DNA from: an uncultured Bacilli bacterium
GTDB lineage: Bacteria; Bacillota_I; Bacilli_A; RF39; UBA660
Direction: 5' to 3'
Assembly: GCA_910586425.1 (NCBI GenBank)
Contig: CAJUHL010000003.1
Span: 3,287 to 67,286, forward strand
DNA: 64,000 nucleotides
In this document: positions 45,157 to 54,346 of the stretch, one piece after another
Layout of the letters: every line of letters starts with the position of its first letter
Numbering within the stretch: the first letter of the stretch is position 1
Notes under the pieces: generated by a model
Database searches by the model: none
What the model was told of the DNA's origin: nothing
What the model saw: the letters and a program-made list of their open reading frames with translations, nothing else
Program-made: the position numbers and the translations under genes

Positions 45157-48100
45157 TAATGACAATTGACTGGATTCATCCATACCATCCAAAACACCCA
45201 TCATTCGCATTTTTTCGGTCAAAGAAGCAGAAACATGACCCCGTTTCCAAAAATCCTCTACACTTAAAAATTCACGTTTTTCTCTTTCATCTACAATTGT
45301 TTGTGCAACAGCCTCTCCCAAACCATCGATTGCGCTAAATGGAGGATAAATTTCGGTATCACTTTTGACATTCCATACCATGGAATCGCTTTTATATAAA
45401 TCAATTGGCGCAAAATGAATCCCACGAGCTGTTGCTTCTAAAGCTACCTTTAAACTTTCCAATTGACCTAATTCTTTATTGCTTGCTTCATATCCTTTAT
45501 TTTGAATTTCTATAATACGTGCTCTTATCGCATCATAACCACCAATCATAGCCTCCACATCCACATCGGTGGCTTTGGAAGAAAACCATGAAGCGTAGAA
45601 ATAAACTGGCATATGTACTTTATACCAAGCAATACGAAACGCACTAATGACATAAGCGGCAGCATGGGCCTTTGGAAACATGTATTTAATCTTACGACAA
45701 GATTCAATGAACCAATCTGGAATACCAGCCTCTTTCATAGTTGCTGCATGTTCCTTCCAAGTTTCTGGATCTTTACTTGCCTTTCCTTTACGTACAAATT
45801 CCATGATTTTAAATGATTTGATTGGAGAAAGTCCACGATACATCAAATAAACCATGATATCATCACGACAGCCAATCGTCTCTTTAAATGGAACCACATT
45901 ATTTTGAATCAATTCTTGGGCGTTCCCTAGCCAGACATCTGTTCCATGTGACAATCCTGATATCTTAACCAATTCTGCAAAAGTAGTTGGTTTAGTATCC
46001 TCTACTAATTTAATGGTAAATGTTGTTCCAAATTCTGGAATACCCAACGTACCTGTATTACACATAATTTGTTCTTTCGTTACTCCCAATGCACGAGTCG
46101 ATGTAAATATACTCATCGTTTCTTTATCATCCATAGGAACCTGCATAATATCAGTCCCCGATTGTTCTTGGATTTGCCTTAATTGCGTTGGATCTGAATG
46201 TCCCAAAATATCCAGTTTAAGAACACATTCTTCAATAGAGTGATAATCAAAATGAGTCGTTCGCCAAGCTTTATCTGGATCTTCTGCAGGAAATTGAAAT
46301 GGTGTAAAATCAAAACAATTCATGTAATCAGGAATTACAACAATTCCTCCTGGATGTTGCCCTGTCGTCCTTTTCACACCAGTACAACCCATCGCCAGCC
46401 TTTCCACTTCTGCAGTGCGCATGACCAAATTTTTTTCTTCACAATAGCCTTTGACATATCCAAATGCTGTTTTATCGGCAACAGTACCAATCGTTCCTGC
46501 TCGGTATACATTGTCTTCACCGAATAATACTTTGGTATAAGCATGTGTACTCGCTTGATTCAAATCAGAAAAGTTCAAATCAATATCTGGTACTTTATCA
46601 GCGTTAAATCCTAGGAAAGTTGCAAAAGGCATATCTTGTCCATCCTTAATCATGGGAATATGACAATGCGGACACATTTTATCTGGTAAATCAAATCCTG
46701 AAGAATAAGAAGAGCCAAGCGGACTTCCATTTTCATCTTCAAAAATACTCATTTTACATTCGCCACATCTATAGTGTGCTGCCAAAGGATTCACTTCCGT
46801 AATTCCCATTAAAGTTGCAACAAAACTAGAACCAACAGACCCTCTTGATCCAACTAAAAAGCCTTCATCATTTGAGTGTTTTACCAACCTTTGGGCAATC
46901 AGATATATAGGATCAAATCCTGCACCAATGACACCACCCAAAGATTTTTTCAAAGATTTCAAAGCTTCTTCTTCTGATAATTCTGGATTTTTTTCTTTCA
47001 TATGTTCCAAAATCATCGTCTTGACTGCATCAATTCCCTTTAGTATGATTTCATGTAGCTCACGAAATATCACTGCTTCTGTTTCTTCTTCCGTTCCCTT
47101 TATCTTTTCTTGAATGGTATTGAAGACAACATCTCCATATAATTCAGTTGCAATTCTCTTTTCAATCGCATAGGGAAGCGGATTGCCATACCAGCTTTCC
47201 GCTTTTGTATAAACAAGTTCAGTTACTACTGTTGGACAATCTAGATAAGATTTACCATCATCACTTTTAATTCTTGGAGAAAATGGGGTTCCCCCTGTAT
47301 CTGGAATGACCTCTATTTCTTCTACCATTTCGAGTACTTTATTGGTATTTAAAACCACAATTTCATAGGCAAGATCGCTTCCTAAAAAAGCAAAATCTTC
47401 TAGCATTTCCCTTGTCGTTCTAAAATGTTGAGAAGGGATTTTTTTAATATCACCTTTGGCAAGTGGATGTCTTCCACCACCTGGTACTTTTTGATTGATA
47501 ATAATTTCCCTATAAATTTTATCTTCCCTTTTGAAATGATGTACATCTCCCGTTGCTACAATGATTTTACCTGTTTCTTTGGTTGCTTCTATTACTTTTC
47601 GAATATGATCTTCCAATTCCTGTTCATTTTTGAAATCCCCAAGTTGCAACAAATGGTCATACACTTCTTTTGGTTGGACTTCTACCATATCATAGAAGTT
47701 AATGATATTGGTTAATTCTTGTCCCTCTTTACTTCTGGCTTGATGGAATACTTCTGACTCATAACAACCACTACTAATTAAAATTCCTTCTCTTAATTCT
47801 GACAATTTGCTTCTTGGAATTCTAGGTGTTTTATATAAATAGGTTGTATTGGCTAAAGAAATAATTTCAAACAGATTTTTAAGTCCCTTTTGATTTAACG
47901 CAATTGCATTGAAATGATAAGTACGACCAAATTTATAGCGATCTTCAAGTGGGACTAATTTATCCAAATCGGCTATTTTTTCATATTTTTGTGCTTCTAA
48001 TTTTTTAAGCATTTTAGCAAATACATAAGCCGTTCCTTCGGCATCATAATCCGCCCTATGATGTGCATCTTCTTCCCAAGGTACATTATACCTTTTTACT

Positions 48101-49917
48101 AAAGCCGATAAACTATGCCTTGCATGCCCTTGGTCTAATGTCCTAGAAAGTTCCAAGGTATCAATCACAGTATTAGTAAACGTTCCAAGATTGTATTTTT
48201 TCATTGCCATTTCAATAAAAGATATATCAAATTTGGCATTATGTGCAACCATCAAAGCATCTTTGGACCATTCCAAAAAATGTTTGGTTACGGTTTCTTC
48301 ATCATCTTTTCCTTTTACCATTTCATCTGTAATACAAGTTAGTTCTGTAATTTTGTCAGGAATATGTCTTTTTGGATCAATCAGTTCATCAAAGCGGTCT
48401 ATAATTTCTCCATCTTTGATTTTAACTGCACCGATTTCAATCATTTGATCACCACCACCAGCATTAAAACCTGTGGTCTCTGTATCAAAAACAACATATT
48501 CACTATGTATTAAATCACGATTATCTGGTCTTACAACAATCCCAACCGTATCATCTACTAGTGTGAGCTCTGTTCCATATAGTCCCTTAAAAATTGGGGG
48601 ATTTTTCTGTTGTTGTTTTGCTTCTTCAATTTCCTTTTCCAATTCTTTTTTTCTTGTTTCATCTTGTTCTTCTTGTAATTGCGTTTCTAATGTTTCTATT
48701 TGAGATTGAATTTTTTTTCTGATATTTTTATTATGGGATTGAATGATACTAAAAGAGATTGGAAAAGCCTGACATCCATTGTGATCTGTAATCGCAACCC
48801 CCTTATAACCCATTTGAATGGTTTTTTCAACCAATTCACAAGTATGTTTTCCTAAATCGAGTTTGGTTACACCATCCATTTGACTCATCATGGTATGTGC
48901 ATGTAATTCGACTCTTTTGACTTCGGCATCATCCACGACTTCCTCAATGACTTTATCTATCATATTCATATCTCGAATAGTCAAAGAAATATCTGACATA
49001 TATTTGTCCACGTCTTTTACTATAGCCCTTATTTTATACCATTTTCCAATTTTGATTTTTTTATCAATCAGTTCAAATTCATCTGGATCATTGACAAATA
49101 AGGTCCCATAAATACTATCCGTATTATCCGTTATTTTTAAAGATATGATTTTAAGACCTGTTTTGGTTTCTCTTACATCTTTTCCAAAAATAGCGGCTTC
49201 TACTACTACAGAAGATTTTGGCGTATTTACCGTATCCAAGCGAATGGCTGGCTCATCAATAAATCTTCCTACTACCACCTTCTCATTTTCAGTATCGACA
49301 ATAAGAGGAGGCCTTTTATAATCTTTTGGAATAAACCTTTTTTTAGGTTCTTCTTTTTCTTCTATTGTTGTTTTTTGTAATAATTCTTCTGGAATAGGTG
49401 ATACCATATCACTTTCAATTTCAGCTTGTAACATACTTTCTTGTTCCATATCAACTTGACATTTAATTGTATAAGGATAGCCAACAGAATGTAAATCGAC
49501 TTCCAATGTTGAAAGAATTCCTTCTAGTTTTATTTGCTCCGCCCGATTTCCCACTACAATTGTAAGGAGATTTTCCTCGATATGATATTCATTTTCTAAA
49601 AACATTTTTAATAAAGGAGAATTCTTACTATACTGTTCGATAAAATAACGAAAATAATATGGAAATTGTTCTAAATCAGAATGCTCTACTTGTAGTTGTA
49701 CATGTAATACAGAAATTTCTGAAAAGGCATGAGGTAGTTGTTCTAATAGTTTTTGATACGTTGGAAAAGGCAGGGTATTCTTAAGTGTAAGATAAAAACA
49801 ATATTTTGTTTTAGAAGCATTACCAACAATTTTGAGTAATTTCCCTCCCTCAAAATCTTTCACCAGATTTTCTTCCATTTGTACCTTTTGAAGTAGTGTT
49901 TCTAGATTTTTTTCCAT
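45151..49917 (-). CDS. polC: DNA polymerase III alpha subunit, Gram-positive PolC
   Basis: The replicative polymerase with built-in proofreading, 1588 residues (longer than the roughly 1440 of B. subtilis). Order: N-terminal domains, an OB fold (about 225-330), and PHP part 1 with ELHAHTMMSQMDGVT (about 335-350). A DEDD exonuclease follows (VFDTETTGFNAGGGDQMIEIGAVKI, about 480-505; HRADYDAEGTAYVFAKML, about 625). PHP part 2 is next, then the polymerase with zinc Cys pairs (CGECKMSIF, CPHC), GSRGSVGSSFVATLMGI and the catalytic PDIDLNFSD. An insert with coiled-coil character (KKIQSQIETLETQLQEEQDE) adds length. GGTGATGGT precedes the ATG. A structured leader lies upstream. Confidence 0.98.
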   Translation of the reverse strand: MEKNLETLLQKVQMEENLVKDFEGGKLLKIVGNASKTKYCFYLTLKNTLPFPTYQKLLEQLPHAFSEISVLHVQLQVEHSDLEQFPYYFRYFIEQYSKNSPLLKMFLENEYHIEENLLTIVVGNRAEQIKLEGILSTLEVDLHSVGYPYTIKCQVDMEQESMLQAEIESDMVSPIPEELLQKTTIEEKEEPKKRFIPKDYKRPPLIVDTENEKVVVGRFIDEPAIRLDTVNTPKSSVVVEAAIFGKDVRETKTGLKIISLKITDNTDSIYGTLFVNDPDEFELIDKKIKIGKWYKIRAIVKDVDKYMSDISLTIRDMNMIDKVIEEVVDDAEVKRVELHAHTMMSQMDGVTKLDLGKHTCELVEKTIQMGYKGVAITDHNGCQAFPISFSIIQSHNKNIRKKIQSQIETLETQLQEEQDETRKKELEKEIEEAKQQQKNPPIFKGLYGTELTLVDDTVGIVVRPDNRDLIHSEYVVFDTETTGFNAGGGDQMIEIGAVKIKDGEIIDRFDELIDPKRHIPDKITELTCITDEMVKGKDDEETVTKHFLEWSKDALMVAHNAKFDISFIEMAMKKYNLGTFTNTVIDTLELSRTLDQGHARHSLSALVKRYNVPWEEDAHHRADYDAEGTAYVFAKMLKKLEAQKYEKIADLDKLVPLEDRYKFGRTYHFNAIALNQKGLKNLFEIISLANTTYLYKTPRIPRSKLSELREGILISSGCYESEVFHQARSKEGQELTNIINFYDMVEVQPKEVYDHLLQLGDFKNEQELEDHIRKVIEATKETGKIIVATGDVHHFKREDKIYREIIINQKVPGGGRHPLAKGDIKKIPSQHFRTTREMLEDFAFLGSDLAYEIVVLNTNKVLEMVEEIEVIPDTGGTPFSPRIKSDDGKSYLDCPTVVTELVYTKAESWYGNPLPYAIEKRIATELYGDVVFNTIQEKIKGTEEETEAVIFRELHEIILKGIDAVKTMILEHMKEKNPELSEEEALKSLKKSLGGVIGAGFDPIYLIAQRLVKHSNDEGFLVGSRGSVGSSFVATLMGITEVNPLAAHYRCGECKMSIFEDENGSPLGSSYSSGFDLPDKMCPHCHIPMIKDGQDMPFATFLGFNADKVPDIDLNFSDLNQASTHAYTKVLFGEDNVYRAGTIGTVADKTAFGYVKGYCEEKNLVMRTAEVERLAMGCTGVKRTTGQHPGGIVVIPDYMNCFDFTPFQFPAEDPDKAWRTTHFDYHSIEECVLKLDILGHSDPTQLRQIQEQSGTDIMQVPMDDKETMSIFTSTRALGVTKEQIMCNTGTLGIPEFGTTFTIKLVEDTKPTTFAELVKISGLSHGTDVWLGNAQELIQNNVVPFKETIGCRDDIMVYLMYRGLSPIKSFKIMEFVRKGKASKDPETWKEHAATMKEAGIPDWFIESCRKIKYMFPKAHAAAYVISAFRIAWYKVHMPVYFYASWFSSKATDVDVEAMIGGYDAIRARIIEIQNKGYEASNKELGQLESLKVALEATARGIHFAPIDLYKSDSMVWNVKSDTEIYPPFSAIDGLGEAVAQTIVDEREKREFLSVEDFWKRGHVSASLTEKMRMMGVLDGMDESSQLSLF

Positions 49918-49942
49918 ACCATCACCTTCACTCTATTGTATC

Positions 49943-50071
49943 AAAAAAAGACATTACGATAAAGTCTTTTTCAAAAAATATAGTTGGAAAATTTTGATTC
50001 AAACGCACTGTTTTCATCATTTCATTGGGTTCATCATTTGACTACCTACGCTAAAAGACAATCATCATCTT
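49943..50071 (-). promoter_or_regulatory. Putative attenuator leader of polC
   Basis: After a TATAAT at 50078-50083 the minus strand has about 100 nt without a gene, then a hairpin AAAAAGAC (49964-49971) / GTCTTTTT (49945-49952) with T run, 26 nt before the polC ATG. A GTCTTTT at 50053-50059 in the same leader could pair with AAAAGAC of the terminator arm and prevent termination. The leader matches no riboswitch I know. The hairpin could instead end a small RNA. Confidence 0.45.
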
Positions 50072-50110
50072 ACCTATATTATAGTAAATCTCGTTTCTAT
50101 TTCCTTTTAT

Positions 50111-50139
50111 AAAAAAAAGAAATTTTTTAAATTTTCTTT
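50111..50139 (-). terminator. Terminator of the prfA-prmC transcript
   Basis: Minus strand AAAGAAAATTT / AAATTTCTTT with one bulge, followed by eight T, about 30 nt after the prmC stop. Confidence 0.75.
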
Positions 50140-50168
50140 CTGATATAAAAAGGACTTTATTGTAGTGA

Positions 50169-50873
50169 TCACTGTTCTATCCACAAATATCGTTCTTTTC
50201 CTTGTAAATCTTTTTCTACAGTAATCACAGCATCTGGGAAAATAGTATGCGCATATTCTTTTAAAATATCACCTTGTTGGTATCCAATTTCAAACGCAAT
50301 GAGACCCTTCGGTCTTAAATGTGACTTTGCATCTTTGAGTATCTTTTTATAACAAATTAGACCATTATCTTCTGCATATAAAGCAATTTTTGGCTCATTT
50401 TTAGCAACAATCTCCATAATTTCTTCCTCATATGAAAGATAAGGGGGATTGCTTACAATTACATCATAAGAACCAGAAAGTGGTTTTAAAAAGTCACCTT
50501 CATAAAAAGTAATATCGACCTGATTGTTTTTGGCATTCTCTTTTGCTACTTCTAATGCCTTTGATGAAATATCAACAGCATCCATCTCACAATTTAACCT
50601 TTTTTTTAAAGCAATCGCAATACACCCACTACCTGTTCCTAAATCAACTATTTTCAGTGTGCTTCGATTTTTTACTTTCGCAACAATCTGTTCGACCAAT
50701 CCTTCTGTTTCAAATCTAGGAATTAAAACATTGGGATTCACGAGGATTGGATAGCCATAAAATTCAACTGACCCTACAATATATTGCACAGGTTCTCCTG
50801 CCTGAAGACGCATATAATCCTCTTCATAAGTATTAGGATTTCCATATTTTTTTAAGTATTCACTTGCATCCAT
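50169..50873 (-). CDS. prmC: Release-factor glutamine methyltransferase PrmC (HemK), short form
   Basis: Methylates the GGQ glutamine of peptide release factors. SAM-binding motif VDLGTGSGCIAIAL (about 96-109) and the catalytic SNPPY (about 159-163) are intact, and EPVQYIVGSVEFYG is the usual linker. At 234 residues it is shorter than typical (about 280): only about 26 residues precede the GEP motif, so the N-terminal helical substrate-docking domain is reduced. The start is supported by AGGTG 5 nt before the ATG and an 18-nt gap from prfA, which leaves no room for a longer form. Confidence 0.95.
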   Translation of the reverse strand: MDASEYLKKYGNPNTYEEDYMRLQAGEPVQYIVGSVEFYGYPILVNPNVLIPRFETEGLVEQIVAKVKNRSTLKIVDLGTGSGCIAIALKKRLNCEMDAVDISSKALEVAKENAKNNQVDITFYEGDFLKPLSGSYDVIVSNPPYLSYEEEIMEIVAKNEPKIALYAEDNGLICYKKILKDAKSHLRPKGLIAFEIGYQQGDILKEYAHTIFPDAVITVEKDLQGKERYLWIEQ

Positions 50874-50891
50874 AAATACACCTATTGTATC

Positions 50892-51947
50892 TTATTCGCC
50901 TCTTAATTTCCGCGCCTGATCTTCCGTAATCAAAGCTTCAATTACTTTATCAATATCTCCTACCATAATACGATCTAATGTATTTAAAGTAAATCCAATA
51001 CGATGATCGGTGACACGATTTTGAGGATAATTATAAGTTCTTATTTTTTCAGAACGATCCCCTGTTCCAATTTTACTACGGCGTTCTGCCCCCAATTCTT
51101 GATCCCGTTCTTGCATTTTTAAATCATAAAGTCTTGTTTCTAGTATTTTAATGGCCTTTTCCTTGTTTTTAATTTGAGATCTCTCTGTTTGAGAATAAAC
51201 AACAAGTCCCGTTGGAATATGTGTCAAACGAACAGCACTATCAGTGGTATTTACCCCTTGTCCTCCACAACCACTACTTCTTGTAATATCAATTCTAACC
51301 TCGCTCATATCCAAAGTAAAATCAATGTCTTCTGCTTCTGGCATAACAAGTACTGTTGCTGTTGAAGTATGCACTCTTCCTTGCGTTTCTGTAACTGGGA
51401 CTCTCTGTACACGATGTGCTCCACTTTCATATTTTAATTTGGAATAGACATTTTCACCTCTTACCATAAAACTAATTAAGGCATATCCACCAGCTTCTGA
51501 ACGCTCTTCTTCTAATATCTCTATTTTCCAATCCTCTTTCTCTGCTAATTTACGATACATTTCAAACAAATCACCAGCAAAAATATTTCCCTCATCACCA
51601 CCAGCAGCTCCACGAATTTCAACAATTACATTTTTACCATCGTTTGGATCTTTTGGTAACAATAAAATTTCAAGGTCACTTTCCAATGTTTGCTTTTCTT
51701 GCTCTAACATTGTAAGCTCTTCTTTGGCCATCTCACCCAGTTCTGGATCCTTCACCATCTCTTTGGCATCAAGGATACCTTGCTCTACTCTTTTATAATT
51801 TTGATAAGCCTCATAAGCATCTCTTAAACTGGCTTGTTCTTTAGACAAACGCATGGTTTCTTTGATATTAGAAATCACTTCTGGTTTCATCAATTCTTCT
51901 GTTAATTCATTGTATCTATTTTCAATGGTTTGTAATCTTTCTATCAT
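50892..51947 (-). CDS. prfA: Peptide chain release factor 1
   Basis: RF1 terminates translation at UAA and UAG. The 351-residue protein has the GGQ loop in SSGCGGQGVNTTDSAVRL (about 220-237). The codon-recognition domain lies around 100-215, with the tripeptide region near HRVQRVPVTETQGRVHTS (P-V-T is the RF1-type tripeptide). The N-terminus IERLQTIENRYNELTEELM fixes the start at 51947, with AAGGTGG upstream. It is paired with prmC, its modifying enzyme, 18 nt downstream. Confidence 0.98.
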   Translation of the reverse strand: MIERLQTIENRYNELTEELMKPEVISNIKETMRLSKEQASLRDAYEAYQNYKRVEQGILDAKEMVKDPELGEMAKEELTMLEQEKQTLESDLEILLLPKDPNDGKNVIVEIRGAAGGDEGNIFAGDLFEMYRKLAEKEDWKIEILEEERSEAGGYALISFMVRGENVYSKLKYESGAHRVQRVPVTETQGRVHTSTATVLVMPEAEDIDFTLDMSEVRIDITRSSGCGGQGVNTTDSAVRLTHIPTGLVVYSQTERSQIKNKEKAIKILETRLYDLKMQERDQELGAERRSKIGTGDRSEKIRTYNYPQNRVTDHRIGFTLNTLDRIMVGDIDKVIEALITEDQARKLRGE

Positions 51948-52253
51948 AGGAATTCCACCTTTCTTAAGACCTTTCAATTATACTATAGTTTTTTCATTTA
52001 AGCAATATATTATATGAGATAGCGTTCCATATAAAACCATAAATTTTTGATGCTAGAAATTGACCTTTCTGATATAAAAATATAGCATTTTTGAATATCT
52101 TTCATAAGTTTTTAAATACTTTCACAACCCTTTATTTATCGAGATTCATAATTGTTTTCTTTTGGAATCTATTTTATAAATTGTTATAATTTCTTATATT
52201 TTCACTATCAAAAGTAGTAGTAAAATTAAAAATTTCTTTAATAAATATGAAAA

Positions 52254-52354
52254 AATACTATGCGATGTCATAGTATTAATAGTCTTATGAGCGAGACCAG
52301 TGGCATAGCCACTAAAGTCTTCGCTATAATAAGGTATAGTATTACCCTTATTAT
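52254..52354. repeat. Three consecutive hairpins, structured element of unknown type
   Basis: Within 101 nt there are three stem-loops. The first is AATACTATG/CATAGTATT (52254-52262 with 52269-52277). The second is AGCGAGAC...GTCTTCGCT enclosing AGTGGC-ATA-GCCACT (52290-52325). The third is ATAATAAGGTA/TACCCTTATTAT with one bulge (52326-52354). The loop of hairpin 3 contains ATAGTATT, which can also pair with AATACTAT of hairpin 1. No T run follows on either strand, so it is not a simple terminator. Strand and function are open; the remainder of 51978-52253 shows nothing. Confidence 0.6.
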
Positions 52355-52410
52355 GTAGTATAAAACAGAAATATTTTAATACATTTCAGCCTTTTGTCTT
52401 CTTTATAATC

Positions 52411-52848
52411 TTATTTTTTTATTAATTTTGGATTATTTTTAGTGTCTCTAATATTTATACTTTCTTGGATTAAATTATTTAATTTTATAGTTAATTCTTC
52501 TCTTGTCATATTAGGATTTTCCCTTAATAAGCCAAAAGCTAATGTTTGTATAGCATCAAATTTTTCATTACATTGTATTTCATCATTTATATCATATTTT
52601 AATAAATAATCTTCTGCATGCACACATAACTCAAAGGCCATAACACACCCTTCTTCTGCTTGTTGTCCACATATTAAGCAACGCTCATAATTGTCAATAA
52701 TTCCTTTGTTACCTAAATTTACTAATATATGCGAACACGATTCTTCCTGCTGCTTAATATTTATATTGATGGATGCTAATTCCTCGGTTAATGCATTTCT
52801 TTGTGTTTCTAACATTCTTACATAAGCAATTTTTTTAAAAATAGTCAT
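52411..52848 (-). CDS. Small Cys-rich, possibly zinc-binding protein
   Basis: A 145-residue soluble protein I do not recognise. An N-terminal helix (MTIFKKIAYVRMLETQRNALTEELA) leads into a possible zinc site with Cys/His in EESCSHILVNLG (about 37-48) and ERCLICGQQAEEGC (about 56-69). A helical C-terminus follows (NMTREELTIKLNNLIQES). The start at 52848 is fixed by GGAGG 7 nt upstream; TATAAT lies close by (minus strand near 52871). It looks like an isolated accessory gene, next to the three-hairpin element. Confidence 0.65.
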   Translation of the reverse strand: MTIFKKIAYVRMLETQRNALTEELASININIKQQEESCSHILVNLGNKGIIDNYERCLICGQQAEEGCVMAFELCVHAEDYLLKYDINDEIQCNEKFDAIQTLAFGLLRENPNMTREELTIKLNNLIQESINIRDTKNNPKLIKK

Positions 52849-52975
52849 CTTAAAACCTCCTTTATACCAATATAATAGCACGATTTTTGTTTTAAAAGTA
52901 GTAATTAGTAGTAAATATCTTTAAAATATTGCATCCATACCCTAAAATAAAGGCTTTTTAAACCTAAACTTTTAA

Positions 52976-53007
52976 CTAAAAAAACTCAAGAATTTTTCTT
53001 GAGTTTT
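52976..53007 (-). terminator. Terminator of the hisS-aspS transcript
   Basis: Minus strand AAAACTCAAGAA / TTCTTGAGTTTT, 12 bp perfect with a 3-nt loop, followed by TT. Confidence 0.85.
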
Positions 53008-53032
53008 GATTGAATAAAATGAATTATGGTAT

Positions 53033-54346
53033 TTATGGATTTAATCTATTAGGTCCTCGAAATAAGAACATTGCTTCTTTCAAAGATGGTAAATCTAAAA
53101 GTAGCATTGTAAGGCGGTCAATTCCAATTCCAAAGCCACCATGCGGAGGACACCCATATTGGAAAAATTCTAGATAAAAAGCAACATCATCTTTAAGCCC
53201 TTTTTCTTCTGCTTGTTCTTTTAACACCTCATACCGATGCTCCCTTTGTGCTCCTGTTGTAATTTCAACACCTCTCCAAATCAAATCATACCCTTGGGGA
53301 ATTCCATTCTTTCGCATATGATAGAATGCCCTTTTATCAGCAGGATAATCAGTTACAAAAAGAAATTCACTATGATAGGTATCCATCGCATATTGATAGG
53401 ATAATTTTTCTGCTTCTGTAGTTAAATCTACTTTGGCTGCATCTTCTACCTGATACCCATATTTTTCTTCTAGCACTTGATACAAATCAGCTAGTTTTAT
53501 TCTTGGAAAAGGGGTAGTTGGAACAATCACAGTCTTTCCATATGTTTGTTCTATCAAATCACCATAACAATCTTTTACCTTTTTTAACATATAAGTTAAC
53601 AATTCTTCTTCTAGCTGCATGACATCTTCAAAAGAATCAATATAACTAAATTCCAAATCAAAACCTGTAAATTCAGTGGTATGACGATTGGTATTGGAAT
53701 TTTCAGCACGAAAAACAGGTCCCACTTCAAAAATACGTCCCATACCAGCAGCCATGGCCATTTGTTTATAAAATTGTGGAGATTGTGCAAGATAGGCTTT
53801 GCGGTCAAAATACTTGACCTCAAATACTTCAGAACCTGATTCACTTGCAGCCCCAATCAATTTTGGGGTATGAATTTCTGTAAACCCTCTATCATATAAA
53901 AATTGACGCATAGATTCTACCATCTTACTTTGAATTTTAAAGATATTCATATTATATTCATTCCGTAAGTCTAAAAATCGATGGTCTAATCTAGTATCAA
54001 TTTCTGCACTATCTTTATCCTTAATATGGATAGGTAGTTCAGGTGCAGACAAAGAAGTAATTTCTATATGAGTAGGAATGATTTCCATTCCATTCAATTT
54101 TACTTTTGGGCTTTCCATTAATTTTCCAGTTACTTTGACTGTACTTTGAATTGTCATCTGGCTGACAATTTCATTTAGTACTTTATTGTCATCATTTTTT
54201 TCAATAGTCACTTGTACCTTTTCTGTACCATCCGTAATAACTAAAAATTGAACATATTGTAAATCTCTTAAGCCATCTACAAATCCTTGTATCTCAACAT
54301 CTTGATTATAATAATTGTTTAATTGTTTGATTTCAATCCTCTTCAT
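53033..54346 (-). CDS. aspS: Aspartyl-tRNA synthetase, archaeal/eukaryotic type
   Basis: A 437-residue class II synthetase. The N-terminal OB fold is DVEIQGFVDGLRDLQYVQF (about 14-32) and motif 2 is VFRAENSNTNRHTTEFTGFD (about 210-229). Motif 3 lies in GFGIGIDRLTMLLLDLPS (about 403-420). It lacks the roughly 100-residue GAD insertion of standard bacterial AspRS (about 590 residues) and has the short archaeal-type architecture. Such enzymes in bacteria are sometimes non-discriminating and also charge tRNA(Asn); the sequence alone does not settle this. The second of two ATG codons (54346) fits GGAGG best. It overlaps hisS by 14 nt. Confidence 0.93.
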   Translation of the reverse strand: MKRIEIKQLNNYYNQDVEIQGFVDGLRDLQYVQFLVITDGTEKVQVTIEKNDDNKVLNEIVSQMTIQSTVKVTGKLMESPKVKLNGMEIIPTHIEITSLSAPELPIHIKDKDSAEIDTRLDHRFLDLRNEYNMNIFKIQSKMVESMRQFLYDRGFTEIHTPKLIGAASESGSEVFEVKYFDRKAYLAQSPQFYKQMAMAAGMGRIFEVGPVFRAENSNTNRHTTEFTGFDLEFSYIDSFEDVMQLEEELLTYMLKKVKDCYGDLIEQTYGKTVIVPTTPFPRIKLADLYQVLEEKYGYQVEDAAKVDLTTEAEKLSYQYAMDTYHSEFLFVTDYPADKRAFYHMRKNGIPQGYDLIWRGVEITTGAQREHRYEVLKEQAEEKGLKDDVAFYLEFFQYGCPPHGGFGIGIDRLTMLLLDLPSLKEAMFLFRGPNRLNP

